A DNA stretch of 64,000 nt. Origin: Bugula neritina (Eukaryota > Bryozoa > Gymnolaemata > Cheilostomatida > Bugulidae). The stretch's first letter is position 1. Each line of letters starts with the position of its first letter. This document shows, piece after piece, positions 36,501 through 52,300 of this stretch. Made by a program: the position numbers and the translations under genes. Location: positions 8,185,929 through 8,249,928 of the forward strand of contig OZ037769.1 in the NCBI GenBank assembly GCA_964035545.1, read 5' to 3'. The notes below the pieces were generated by a model. That model saw nothing but the letters and a program-made list of their open reading frames with translations. It was not told where the DNA came from and did no database searches.

Positions 36501-38877
36501 CAAGCTAAAATATTATTTAAAATGTGGTCTGTATACTCACTACACTACAGTTGTTCCCAATAAATCAGTAGTATAGCAGTATTTTACCCCGAAAAAAGGT
36601 ACCAAATAATTTTAATAAAACGAAATACAATCTAATATAAAAGTTTAAAGGCACCATCACCTCTGAAATTGTTGAAGGAAATTTAGCTTATTTAAATTTG
36701 ATTGGGGTTTAAAGCTTACCTCCCCTGTTGCCATTAGCTCTATGAAATATCCGTCAACGGAATCATTTTTAGAAGATAAATTCAAAGTGGAAGTTGACCC
36801 ATTCAATTCATAACACATTCCTAAAACAGCTATGATGCGTCATAATAGATATGAAATCACCAAACAAATATTTTAGGTGCATCATAAAGATGCATAATTA
36901 ACCTGATTTCTTAATTGCTAGTGAAAAAGAAATTGAAATAAAAGTATCGCATTAGCATTATTCTCATTTGTTTATTTATTATAATCATTTTAAGCTATAC
37001 TTTAAAACATTTTGTTAAGTGCATACATATTTTATTAAATGAATCCATTGGACCCTAATATAATTTCTTAGTTCACAATTTACACATTTCACACAAATTG
37101 CTACTTAAGTAACCAGTAACATATGCTACATTTATGTAATATAATAAATGATACATATATTATATAATATTTTAAAATAATATTTATTGTATGATGAAGT
37201 TGTAGAAAATTCTGAAAACAAAATTCTAGGCAGCTGGCAACATACTTTTGTGCCATTTCATGTTAGACTATAAATCATTGAGTGACGAAGACTTTTTGCA
37301 TTTGCAAATATAAATATTTAAATATTATTATGAACTTTGCTGATGAAAATATGTGTGTGATTTAATAAAAGTAAGCTTATAAAAAGGTCTACAAAAAGCA
37401 AAACATGTTCTTCTCAAATCACAATGCAAATTTGGTTTTCTTATAGAACTCATTATATAGTTACAATGTATGCAACAATTCAACGCACACATTTTATTAC
37501 ATGCTTATATAATAACAAACACTGTTGTTATATATGTAGTTATTGACTTAATATAAATAATTGATGATTATTTTATATAATATGAAAACAAAATTGCTTT
37601 TTAATGCAACCTTAGACATCAAACAATATTTTAATAATGCAGTTAATGTAGAGAAAAGTGATTATATGACAAAGAAATTAAAACTAAAATAATGATCCAT
37701 TAAGCATAAATTAGATGTCAATTGTTGTCAAACTTGATTGCAAAGACAAAGACAGCAAAGCTTATATTTGAATTATTGATTTGTTCAAAAGTTTAAGCAT
37801 TTGTTATAGTATCATGTAACAATTAAAAATAGCTATAGGCAATTTGACTTACATGCAGACGCAAACAATCCACTACCACGTGTGTCTATATACACACGCG
37901 GTTATAGAGGGTTGCTTGAGTCTGTAAGTCAAAATCCCTAGCTTTCCCTAATTGTTACATGATATTATTATAACAAATACTTGAAATATTAGCAATTGTA
38001 TTAGTAGCTATAGGCTAATATGCGCTACGCTAATTTACTGGTTGGAAAATAATATTTTGAACTTCCTAGCTTATAGAACAAAATAATTTTATTTCTATTA
38101 CATAGCATGATTTTTTATTAAGATATAGCTTTTATAATAAGCAAGTTAATATAACTGCTATCTTTCACCTGCATTGCTTCTAAAAATAGCATTGCATTGC
38201 AAAGGGAAATTTCTCCAGCAGTTGACTAAACACTCTGTAAGACTTCTGGTTGATGATTTTCTGGTTATAAGAGAGCTCTTAGGGTTGAGGTACTGGTCTT
38301 TTGATACACTGACAGAGTTTCCACAGTCTGGTAGATCTACAAAATATCATGTGCAGGGTACCAGGCTTAGCATTATCACAGTTTTATTCGATAGGATTTT
38401 ATTATTTTTAGAACATACAATGTATTATACTGATAGGTGCAATCAATCTACATGAAAATAATATGATTTTCTAGATTCAGCAGAATAACTATACAATAGG
38501 TTGCCACACAATACATTCAATGCTTAAACATTTTTAACAGCAACTGCAGTATTACTTGGAGTGAGTTAGAAAGTTATGTTGATTCATATGTTACTGAATC
38601 TAATCTTGTAGGAAATAATTATTTAATTATGCAAGTGAATTCTGTAGTCTGGATGGCACAAAAAATACCAGTAAATCTAACTTTTTAGACTGTTTAAAAT
38701 TTACAATGAAAACAAAACCTAAATTTTAAAACTCATATTGAGCTGCTTTTCCCATTGATAACTTTATAAGTGATCTATAATGACGGAAACACACTGACCT
38801 AATATACCCGTCATAGCTAAATGAAATGATGATGAACATAACCAACTGATGAACAGTGTCGTACTTTTCAACTTCAT
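23751..38877 (-). CDS. Secreted protein with three tandem CTHRC1-like C-terminal modules
   Basis: Thirteen exons read on the minus strand: 38877-38799, 36820-36720, 36171-36081, 35645-35542, 35298-35100, 34806-34651, 33971-33859, 33107-33001, 27306-27197, 26272-26102, 24568-24364, 24271-24174, 23938-23751. All introns are GT-AG, all phases match, and the sum is 1722 nt (573 aa plus TAA). Residues 1-21 are a signal peptide (MKLKSTTLFISWLCSSSFHL). Residues 27-95 form a head with about seven cysteines. Three modules follow at about 96-243, 250-410 and 412-573. Each has an aromatic core (HHWYLTFDGNKC, CARWFVKIEDSEC, LCGRWYFKIDKAEC) and an end of the form GWNSARTMLIIEM. Vertebrate CTHRC1 has one such domain behind a collagen repeat and acts outside the cell in matrix and Wnt signalling. 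Here collagen repeats are absent, so the role is unknown but surely extracellular. The least certain junctions are the acceptor of exon 4 and the donors of exons 5 and 10. Confidence 0.88.
25277..26044. mobile_element. piggyBac-like MITE in intron 10
   Basis: TTAA flanks at 25273-25276 and 26045-26048 enclose inverted ends AGGATTGCTCTATCTT and AAGATAGAGCAATCCT. A TTAA target is the hallmark of piggyBac-type insertion. The 768-bp interior has no transposase. It contains a local patch richer in CpG (about 25700-25870) than the surrounding intron. Confidence 0.8.
26102..33971 (-). CDS. Exons 7-10: CTHRC1-like module 2
   Basis: Exon 7 (33971-33859) reads ENLLSCPLLNGFNYKY, then TWNKEVDQTID. Exon 8 (33107-33001) reads EVTYDKVSDDTSLRIKYSAL and ends inside the Trp codon of HCARW. 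Exon 9 (27306-27197) reads FVKIEDSECFPQLDYVIP. Exon 10 (26272-26102) reads EGICDNIMPKGTHTIRIYVG, later FNSPSRLHIEEV. It is the most diverged of the three: the GW of the terminal motif is replaced by GF. Exon 10 could end at either of two phase-1 donors. I chose GGAG/GTGCTA because it gives a linker the length of that between modules 1 and 2. Confidence 0.85.
27803..32579. mobile_element. 4.8-kb foldback-like element in intron 8
   Basis: Two arms of about 535-560 bp (27803-28337 and 32022-32579) are inverted copies with high identity. Both outer ends read TATGGAGTGCCAAATGGTCA and are flanked by TA. Each arm contains an imperfect 21-bp tandem array (about 27840-28110 and 32260-32540) with units like CTCATACCCTTATTATT. 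The 3.7 kb between the arms has no ORF or recognisable gene. Long terminal inverted repeats with internal short tandem repeats are the layout of Foldback/Galileo-type elements. The whole thing sits within one intron of the CTHRC1-like gene. Confidence 0.8.
28338..32021. other. Non-coding interior of the foldback-like element
   Basis: AT-rich. No ORF of 60 codons with coding character apart from a 69-codon minus-strand frame at 29177-29386 that I do not recognise. No transposase found. Confidence 0.5.
34651..35645 (-). CDS. Exons 4-6: CTHRC1-like module 1
   Basis: Exon 4 (35645-35542) reads ECGLKNEYTNIRHYWSTDL and ends in phase 0. Exon 5 (35298-35100) reads SAESALRVIIHMAVRGHHN, then FCHHWYLTFDGNKC, uninterrupted where modules 2 and 3 have a phase-2 intron at the Trp. 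Exon 6 (34806-34651) reads DGTCYGLDAGDRVVELVVG, then DAYSGWNSARTMLIIEM, and ends PPQVTL in phase 1. For exon 5 I chose the donor GTAGGC at 35099-35094. A second phase-compatible donor (GTATAA) five codons... further downstream would lengthen the loop. Confidence 0.87.
36081..36820 (-). CDS. Exons 2-3: cysteine-rich N-terminal head
   Basis: Exon 2 (36820-36720) begins in phase 1 and reads MCYELNGSTSTLNLSS, ending FIELMATGE in phase 0. Exon 3 (36171-36081) reads LTNCSGRNCSNLEICMVGCG and ends in phase 1. About seven cysteines fall in 70 residues. I do not recognise a named domain: the spacing is not that of a standard EGF repeat, and there are no Gly-X-Y triplets. It takes the place that the collagen repeat occupies in vertebrate CTHRC1. 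Confidence 0.78.
37794..37984. repeat. Palindromic hairpin element in intron 1
   Basis: Two arms of about 90 bp pair around 37895. The left arm starts AAGCATTTGTTATAGTATC and the right arm ends in its imperfect complement. Shared words include TTGACTTACA, CATGTAACAATT and CGTGTGT. It looks like a small foldback MITE. A transcript would form a long stem. Confidence 0.75.
38799..38877 (-). CDS. Exon 1: start codon and signal peptide
   Basis: ATG at 38877-38875 opens a 26-codon signal sequence (MKLKSTTLFISWLCSSSFHL...) that splices in phase 1 at the donor GTCAGT. A basic start, a hydrophobic core and small residues follow the usual pattern. The duplicated upstream block begins only 22 bases away at 38899. 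Confidence 0.75.
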
Positions 38878-38898
38878 TCTAAAATGCATGAGTCAACT

Positions 38899-42716
<3,818 letters not shown>

Positions 42717-44194
42717 AGTAACAATTATTGAGATATGAAGTATACCAACTACTTTGTAAGCTAGAGTGGCAATCACGACAGCACCCTATAGCTATCAGTA
42801 TATCTATTATCCTATACCACTATAGAAGTCGTAGAGAACTTCGGGTCAATCAGTGGTAATGGGCTTTGTATTGAGTTATATAGAAATGGTCATCAATGTT
42901 CGCCTAACGAGGCGCAATCGTTATGAGTAATTGATTGGCTGTAGCTACAGCCAGTTTAATTTCATTGGCTAGGTGATGATTATAGCAATTAGAACAAGTG
43001 GTGGATAAAGTTAGGGGTGATATCAATACAGATATTCTTAGCAGTAACTGTATTTTGAAAAAATATTTTCTTCCAAAATATTTCAAAAGCTATGAGTTAT
43101 GAATAAAAATTAACAAAATTTATCACTTTTGAATGAAAAATCTTAATAGATGCAGGTCTGACTTTTTGATATAAATCCACTCCTTTTAGACTTTGTTCTA
43201 GAGAAAGGCTCATATCACTGTATCTATTGGATAAGAACTTGGTCTTATAGTTTTACTTGAAGCATAATTGTCTTCTCACTCTATTTCAATTCATATATGT
43301 TTATAACTCCTTGAATCTATCTGCATGATTAAAACATAATTGTCTTCTCATTAAATAATAGTTTTGCAGACTGAATGCCACCATAATTCATACACTCTTG
43401 TAAAAAATTAAAATGTTATAACAGTTTTTGGTTTATTAATATAAACTCTCAAACTCTTTTATATAAAAAAACAATTTTCAAGCTGATGAGAGAAAATATA
43501 ATTTTAAGAAATATATATATATAAATAATTTTTGGCATATGAATAAATGTAAAACAATATTGCATATGGAAAGCTTTATAATGCCCAAAATTGAATTTCA
43601 ATAGTAATTTATTTGCTTGTAAACATTAATTCTTTTCTTGTTTTACTATACTTTTACCAGTTGTACAGGCACATGTAACCATTCTATTTCACACCTATAG
43701 ATGCACATATAAATTATTACGTAGAATTTAGAAAATGAGCAAATGGCACAGATGAAAATTGAGTCGACCTATAATTTTTGACATTTTAGTATATATCTGT
43801 AACCCATTGAAATACAACACTATAGTAAAATTTGTTTCACATTTGAGTTAAAATCTTGCATTCATGCATGCTATTTAAAATATATGAATATAATTTAATA
43901 TTTTTGATTAGTAGTAACTATACATGTGCAGCATTTTTTGCTATGCTATGCAATTTATTATCACATACCATTTATTTGCAATAAAATAACTTATAACACT
44001 TTTTTATTATATAGAATATTATTTTTTAGCCTGCACTTGCATAACAAACTCTTGTGACTATGTCGCCATGCCATACGCCATGCATATAAACTAACACAAT
44101 TCATGGCACATATCGATCTCAGTATGTGCCATGTTGTGTTCTTGCACAGACATCCACACGCATGCGTGAACATAAACATGAGCAAGCATATATA
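42717..44194. other. AT-rich interval with no recognised feature
   Basis: Lies between duplication copy B and the next TIR element. No gene, RNA or terminal repeat recognised. Confidence 0.45.
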
Positions 44195-44399
44195 CTTCTC
44201 TATTGCTCTTATAAAAATTACAGCTTATTCAATTGTTGAAATATTTACAGTTAATAATTAAAGGGGCGAGCCCACCATCTGTTGTTTAGCCTCAGCATCA
44301 CAACTCTATAAAGGCTGCTAATTCACTAAATACCATTTAGAGAATTAGCTGCCCCTATAATAGAGTTGTAATATGCTGAGGCTAAACAACATTTGCAAA

Positions 44400-47300
44400 G
44401 ATTTAACTTAAAATACATGTTGGCAACCACATACAAGTATTGGCAGATACAAAAAAAACATTGAGCAACATATGCTTTTAGGAGTTGCATTATCAACTTC
44501 TTCCTCAACATCATTAAAAATATATCATCGAAAGAAGACAATTTTGGCTTTGTGTTTTCTATATGTTTATTATTGTTATAGGTCCTTATAGATACACGCA
44601 CACACACACACACGTCTATATACATATATATAATATATTAATAAATAATCTAATACAATATAAGCATGATTTATTATTTTTAAAACTTTTTTCCTTGAAC
44701 TGCTATAGATGCATTTTTTGACTGATGGTTACTGCAATTTCAAAGTTAACAGATAAAGCATGTTCGAGTATTCTAGTGTTCTAGTATAATATACTAGAAC
44801 ATATACATGAACATATTATGTTCATGTTGAAACGTAGCAAAAGAGTTTATGTTTTCACAAGAATTTATATGAGCAACGTAAACTAGAACTTATTAGGCAA
44901 GCTCAGTTTTATTATTTATAGTTACTGCATGCACCTAAATGGTGACACTTAGAATATAATATATTCAAAGCATGAAATTATCTCAACTGACCATTCAATC
45001 CTTTTTATTGCAGTTTGTATATGAATTTTAACAGCATTCTAGCTCAAAGCTTATGTTGATCAATTTAATTCACAGTTAGTTTGAGGTCGTGCTTTTCAGT
45101 TTCTGGCTGTTTGCCAGGTGCTTTACGTTCTATATGAACAATGTTCCACTGATACTCTATATTCCAACCTGCTGCCTAGCTAGTTCTATTTTCTTATCAT
45201 AATCTTTGATGCGTAATTACAGAATTGGTGTGATACATTTTTTTGGCAACCATCAGAGTTATTAAATACAGTAATGGTACCTATAATAATATATTATTAT
45301 CATTATAATATATTATAATATATAGTATCATGTGTTTTTTATCATATTGCGCATAATATATATTTTATTATTGTTGTTGCGCAAACAAGTGCAATTAACC
45401 TAGTTTTTAAAATGTACCTCTAAATTATCAGAATATTAGTTTAAATATTTTCATAGTTTGTTAGGTAAACCTAAAAAAAGAGGCTGTATTCCCAAAGTAA
45501 AGGGTGTTGAAATATGAACTATATTAGATTAGCCACTCTGCTACCAAGTGCATCAGTATAATATATGGCTAGCTGTAATGCTTTGTCTCCTGTGGCTGGC
45601 TGTGATCTGTTAACTTGGCCAACTTCCAAGAGTTTAAAATTGGGCAATTATTCAAGAGGTTAGTTATATACACACTGCAGAGAGCCAGCACGTGGTCATA
45701 CTAACCTTGCTATTATCAGTACTTATTATATACAACTGCCAGTTGGGGTAGGCTACCAACACCAAATTTTGCTCCATAATATACCTTAAACACAATGCAA
45801 CAACATAATTTTTAGTTTCAAATTACATTGCCACCCTTACAGGAGCTGTGGGCTTCATAAACATTCATATGATTAGAGAGTTATGCTATAGGCCCTATAA
45901 CTGTGCTAGTCTATGAAGAAAAAACACACCATTGTCAAAGTTTACTTCAAGTATGTTGTTTTCCAAAAACTCAGTTTTGTCCATCACTCTTTTGCATACA
46001 AATACTTATGTAATAACATACAGTTCAAGTTTTATTTTGGAGCACATCTGCAAACTCTACAATAATAGGCAAGAGCATGCTTTACCAGTCTATTTCAGAC
46101 CTGTTTTTGTAGCTAGTAATATGCAAGCTATACTTATTTTTTAACTTTTGGGTTATTTGTTCAAAACCATTAGCTTTGCTAGTAACCCGAGACTATTGCA
46201 ACAGTTTATGAAAATAGCTAGCCACTGCTATAGTCAACATTAATTGACAGCCTAATAATTAAAACCCATATTTTGAGGCTCCAAATATTTATGTAATGAT
46301 AGTTTCTAATATAGTGCTCATACTATTCATGATGGCTGTGTGGTCCAGAGGTTAAAGGCGCCAGTGATGTGTTTGTTGGTGGTGGTTCAACCCTACTCTG
46401 TGGCAAATTTTTTTGTCAACTTATGCAAATCCTACTCATGCATAATAAATATGGCTATTTTGAAATATTATTATTCAACAGGAGGACAACATACATGCAT
46501 ACTAATTAGTTACTGAACACTGCATGGGCTAAACCTTAAATTGATTTTATGGAATACAATGTACATAAATGAATTATATGTGAGTTAGAGAAACTGAAAG
46601 TGCACCTGCTGCACTATAGACAGACCTTTACTGACAAGACTGCAAAGTGAAGTGAGGTGATTTAGCTGAAATTAACTCTGCCAAACAAACGAAGAACTAT
46701 GTTTTGCTGAGGCATTTTCAACAGATTGTAACATGGTGAGAAGATACAACTAACTGCTAATGTAAAATAGGGTACATTACATTGGCAGATATCCAATATA
46801 TTGCCAATTTGTGCGAGAGGGTACTATATGTTATTGTGATAGCGCACAGAGCAGCAAACGTACTAGGAACGTTATAATTAGTCACAGGAGCGTAACTAGA
46901 ACCACTATATGAAGAATTTAGATAATTGCAGTGAAACCTGAAAAATGGTGTACGTTTTGACCAAATTGTGAAGAGCATAAACATAATTTCGAAAAACAAA
47001 GAAAGATATTAGAGAAAACATATCAAGGAATGTCAAGTTTGAATTTCATCATTAAAATAGGAATTAGATATCATATTATGTGCAAACTTTCATAATTGTA
47101 AGCTGATCACTGTAGCACTTCGAGTATTCATGACTTTCATCATTCCAAAGCCATCCACTATAGCAAATTTATGTTCTGAAACCTACTAGCAGTTGCTGGC
47201 ATGGGCTACTTGTTTGTGTTACTCAAGTGATAAGAGCATTGTGTGAACTAATTAACAGCTATGTGCAATTCCTATTCAGATTTTATTACCAACACTTGTT

Positions 47301-47748
47301 GCTGCTATTATCATTTGCGGTTGCTTCATTAAATAGGTTGTCTGGAAATTCACTTATTACTAGTAAGTATGTACATGCTATAACTGGGAGAACTAGTATA
47401 TCTTCATACAGCAATTATATTATGGCTGGCCAAGCATTGATCAACCTTTATCAACAGCTCCTCAATTTCTGCAAGTGCACATCAAAATGTACATCACAAA
47501 TCAATGTTTTATAAACTAAAATGTCAAAGCACATTAGCGTCAGAGTTCATGCTGCAGTGGGTTACCAACATGTAAACTGGGCAAGTGGCTGAGCCAGCAG
47601 TTTATAATATCAGTATATTCATTATGCTTTGAACTATAAAATCTTAGCTAGAACTTTATTATAGCTCTTCGACTTTAAAAAATTCAAGCTGCATATATTA
47701 AACTAAGATGTGGTCATACCAGTTATGTAAACATAAACTAGAATAACC
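44400..47748. other. Interior of the TIR element, no gene recognised
   Basis: AT-rich sequence with a TAATATATTATAA-type palindromic patch at about 45280-45320. Short ORFs (for example 45932-46144, 47227-47514) show no recognisable domain. Confidence 0.4.
46331..46405 (+). repeat. tRNA-like unit (SINE head)
   Basis: Contains an A-box-like TGTGGTCCAGAGGTTAAAGG and a B-box-like GGTTCAACCC at tRNA spacing, followed by a run of T. Stems are imperfect, so a functional tRNA is unlikely. Confidence 0.45.
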
Positions 47749-47887
47749 TGGTATTTAGTGAATTAGCAGCCTCTATAGAGTTATGATGCTGAGGCTAAAC
47801 AACGGATGATGGGCTCGCCCCTTTAATTATTAACTGTAAATATTTCAACAATTAAAAGCTGTAATTTTTATAAGAGCAATAGAGAAG

Positions 47888-49366
47888 TATTAAATAAGAC
47901 AATCAGCATGAATCTCACAAATCCTTTATTCAGTGACTGAGAATAATTTGTATAATAATTATTTGCTGTGAAAGATTCAAGCACTTAGAATGCTTAGGTT
48001 CAAAGTTAGTGTCATTTCCTGAGGCAAGTGAAGTGATATGAAAATTGAGAAAAACATGTATTATACAGGTTATAAACTTAGCAAGAAAAGTTATGTTATT
48101 GCGATAATTAGGAAAATTAAAGACCTTAGTCTATCTCAATTTCTCCACTAATGCATCTACATATCAGCCGATTTCTTCACCACTTATCAGGAGCAAACTG
48201 GGAGGCAGACCAAGATATCTACAATAGTAAAAATAACATGGGGAATTAGGAATTTATATGTACAGCTTTTCTGAAACAACTTGTTTCTATACCAGAAATC
48301 GATTGACAATGACCATTAAAGCAGTAATTAGTGAAACTGAAAAACCTCAAAACAAAAATTTCATAAAAAACATAACACTTGTGGTAGAACTATGAGTACT
48401 AGTAGATGAGACTACAACAAAACTTTACTTTTTAGCACAATGGCTGGTATTTTATGTAATGAATCTGCAAAAGCAAATATCCAAATTATTGTATGAGCTA
48501 TGTACAATGAAGGGAGAGTAGACAGTCTTCTATGTGGCAGTAAGTTGGGGGTTAATGGGGTTGACCAGCAGTGAGGAACACCTTGAATGGCAATAAAGAC
48601 TGTAGGTCAGAGCATATTGATAGGTTGTAAACATAAATTTACATCAGAGGTTACTTGCTGCAACATAATGACATCGTAATATGAACCTGGTTTTTACCAC
48701 TATTGTGAATTTGTCAATGCACTAACTTGAGTGGATGTTTACATGATCTAAATGCAGAATTGCACTAAATAACCCCTAGAAATGATCTGGTACGTTCCTG
48801 GTAAACCTAACAAATAAATATTTAGACATGACATTCCTAAAATGTTGCAAATTGGAGTTTTGAAGTCAATCTCAAATCCTAAAACACCAAAAATGCAACA
48901 CCTAATAAAACGCTTACAAAAAGCGAAAATAATGTATATAATTGGCTGCTTGTGACACATTATTAAAAGAATAATTCATTTCCAAATGCTAATTTACATT
49001 TTCAATGGGGTTATATAGGTGATTTCAGACCTGTACTAAAAAGTCTATCACAGCAGCATATTGTTAAATTGGAGCAGATGTGAAAAAACTAAGTATTTTC
49101 ACTAAATATGATTGATGTTATACACTAAGTTTCCAAGCATTGCATTTCCAAATTGATTTTTCATTAAATGTTTGGAAAGATGAGACCCCAACCATAAGTA
49201 AATGCAAACCACAAGCACAAGTCCATATGTATGAGCATCCATTCCCATAATGCAAAGTAATCAAAATGGAATGATAATAAGTTTAAAACCTTGCACCATT
49301 ATCATGTAGCCAGTTTACCTGAACTGGTGTAGAAAACCTTTGTGCTAACCTCTTCTATGCTATAAT
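47888..49366. other. Interval downstream of the 49-52 kb gene
   Basis: Mostly featureless. A possible alternative last exon for the gene lies on the minus strand at about 48170-48223: after TTGTAG an open frame reads YLGLPPSLLLISGEEIG then stop, in a phase that accepts exon E. Evidence is weak. Confidence 0.3.
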
Positions 49367-52300
49367 TCAAATATCGGAGCTCTTAGTTTTCCTGGTGAAA
49401 GATGGATCGGGCAACTTTCCTTCAACACTAAAAAGAAATAATAGTACATGAGAATATTATACACTAACCATTAAAATGAAAATCAAAAATACCAAATAAT
49501 TATGAATTATGAAGTTTTTGGGAAAATACAAACAAGATCAGCCAACATTAAATATGAATTAGCCACCTTTAGGGTCAAAACAATTATCAACAAGCTATGA
49601 AGCCCTTTATCAAACTATAAACAATGAACCAATGGCTGCCAGGTCTGCTTTCTACATTGAAACAGATTTTTAAGTTTCTGGCAATATGACCAACAAGTTT
49701 TGCAGAGTCTGAGATGGTTGGGCCAAGTGTACAGAATGGGAAGCAGTTGGTGACCAAGACAGCTGCTTTACTCTCAGTTGAAAAATGAAGAAAGAAATAG
49801 GAGAGGCAGAGAGAGACCTAGCAATATCAAAATTAGCTATACATGCTGAGTCTCTGCCACTTGCTACTGTAGTATTTTGACGATATTGCGTACCATTATA
49901 ATAATTTACTACTATTTTTGTAAAGTCATTTGATGCAAAATTAACAAGTGACTAAAAATAATACATGAAACACAACATGATACATTTACAGCATTGAACT
50001 CAAATAATTCAAAACCTACACTGAATAATTGTTCAACTAACATCACATGAAAATATGTGTCTATTCCTACATATTTTCAGCTGGTTTTAATGCATGGTTG
50101 CCTCTTCAGCATTACACCAGAGAGCAGCATTTTGCGATAGCCTCTGGAATTGTTAATCGGAATTTAAATTTAGTGAACACAAAACAATAGATTACGTACT
50201 ACAATGGTGCTCACTACAGATTAGACATCTGCTCAAGTAGATATTGGAGATTTTAAGTTTTTCATAGCATTTAACACCTACCCACACTTTCTGAGCTTCA
50301 AATTTGTACAACATTTTTTTTCCCTCTAGTTTCATGGTTCTTTTGACAGTCTATTAGCGGTTAGCAAACAGACTAAAAAGAACCGATCTTCATTTCCAAT
50401 AGTCTAAAATATAATACAAATAGATATAAATTTCATTACAAGGAGCAGCTGTGGCCTAGGGGTTAGAAATCTGGTTTAGTAAGCCAGTAGTCATGGGTTC
50501 ACTGCCCAGTAAAAGCCATCTTTGATGTTAAGCATCCACATCCAGTAAAACTGTGCAGGGGAGTAATAAATTATGCTAACTTCTTTTAGCATGCAAATTT
50601 ACGATTATAAAAAGCTTATAAATGAATGCTACATTTTAACAGTCAACAAATAGTAAATGAACAAATGTGTTCGAAAGCATTAAAAACTAATAACATTAAC
50701 CCTGCCATCCAATACTGCCAAAAACTTTAGACTAGAGAACAAGCGTTTCATGCTTAAAGTTGGAGAATGATGCTGTAAGGTGCTGATGTGTAACAAATAA
50801 CTGAAGGTCACGAATACTTTTCCTTGGGGAGTTAGTGGCCACAGCCTGAGTTTAGGAAAATTTTCACTCACTTGAACAAGTGTCCATGAGCATAGCTCAC
50901 AATAAGGAGAATCACCGTTTCAGTGCGCCCTAGAAAAAATATAGTGTCAATATATGAAATTGTGAGAAGCAAATTATAACAATAGCTAAATAAGGCAAAA
51001 ATGTTAAGAAATTATATGTATACTCTAGAAGTTATCATGTAACAGATAAATGCATAATTGACAACTGATTGAATAAACATAGATGACCAATAATTTCACT
51101 TCACTTAAATATAATATAAAACACTAGCGATTATTTGAAACACAAATGACCCAAATATTTTTTAGAATTTGATTGGACAATTTGAATAATTTACCATTGA
51201 TTATAAAGATGACCTTAAGGGTGTAAGCTACAAATTTTTCAACCATCGTATTGTTACACAATTGGCAAGTTGATGGGAGTGGAGACAGCCTTTCACCTAA
51301 AACATAGATTACAAGCTAAAACAGTGTTTTAGCTTAAAACAACAAATTATAAATTGTTGGGTATAAAAAATGCAAAATAATAGTAACAATTGGTGATGGC
51401 TGGTTAATTAAAATAAAAGTTACTAAAAATTACCTACTAATCAAGAGTTTCCTAGTTTCTATGCCAGTAATTGTATTCCTATGAAGAATTGATCGGATTT
51501 TGTCCCATTTAACTGAGGTAGCCTCTATATATGTTGGTGCTCTTTGAGGCTGCCGGGCATACTGCTCAAGGAGTTCTAACAATTGTTGAACATCTGAAAA
51601 CATAAACAACCTTAAATTGTAGTAAAAAAATTAGCATATATATATGCTTATACATACATAGACAAGGGTAAGGTGTCTGACAGTATTTTGAAAGTGATGT
51701 AAAGAAGTTGTATGTACAATTCATTACATTCCATGAGCCATAAATACATGAATATCATCAGGTGCTTATTGGCTGTAAAAAGCCTAATTTGGACTTAATA
51801 CTATTTATTCGTGTTTTTACAAGTTGATTAGGTGGCTAAAACACAAAATTAGGTAGGAAACTTTACGTTCACGCAATTACGTTCACGCAATAATTTTTCA
51901 TTTTCGCCATTTACAGTACTACAACATATAGGATCATTGTGTGATGGTTTAGGGTGTTGTTTATCAAAATCTAAAATGAACATATCAAAATTGTGCAGCA
52001 AAAATTGTGCCAGTACAAAGACAACATTTATGTATTCACCAGAACTTTGCTTTAGAATAGATGTAAAAATAACCTGTCAATTGCTCTGAGGCAGCTTTTT
52101 TCAACTCATCACTGTATTCTTTCAGCTTGGTCAAACAGATTTGTGACAATTCTAAAAGATTGAACAAATTCAATATTGTGTATGAAGAAAACTGATTAAA
52201 AACCAAGCTACAAAACTCATCATAGTTAGTATAACATGCACTTACTTTCTTGACGTCTTTTCAATCATCGTTTTTCAAGTTGCAAATTGTTTCAGTACCA

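Larger units (their letters stand above)
44195..47887. mobile_element. 3.7-kb element with 140-bp terminal inverted repeats
   Basis: The left arm (44195-44334) and the right arm (47749-47887) are near-identical inverted copies starting CTTCTCTATTGCTCTTATAA. TA flanks both ends (44193-44194, 47888-47889). Both arms hold the phrase AAAGGGGCGAGCCCA. The left arm has a second inverted copy beside it, so 44281-44390 folds into a hairpin with arms of about 45 bases. The interior has no transposase and contains a tRNA-like unit at 46331. Probably a non-autonomous DNA transposon. Confidence 0.75.
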
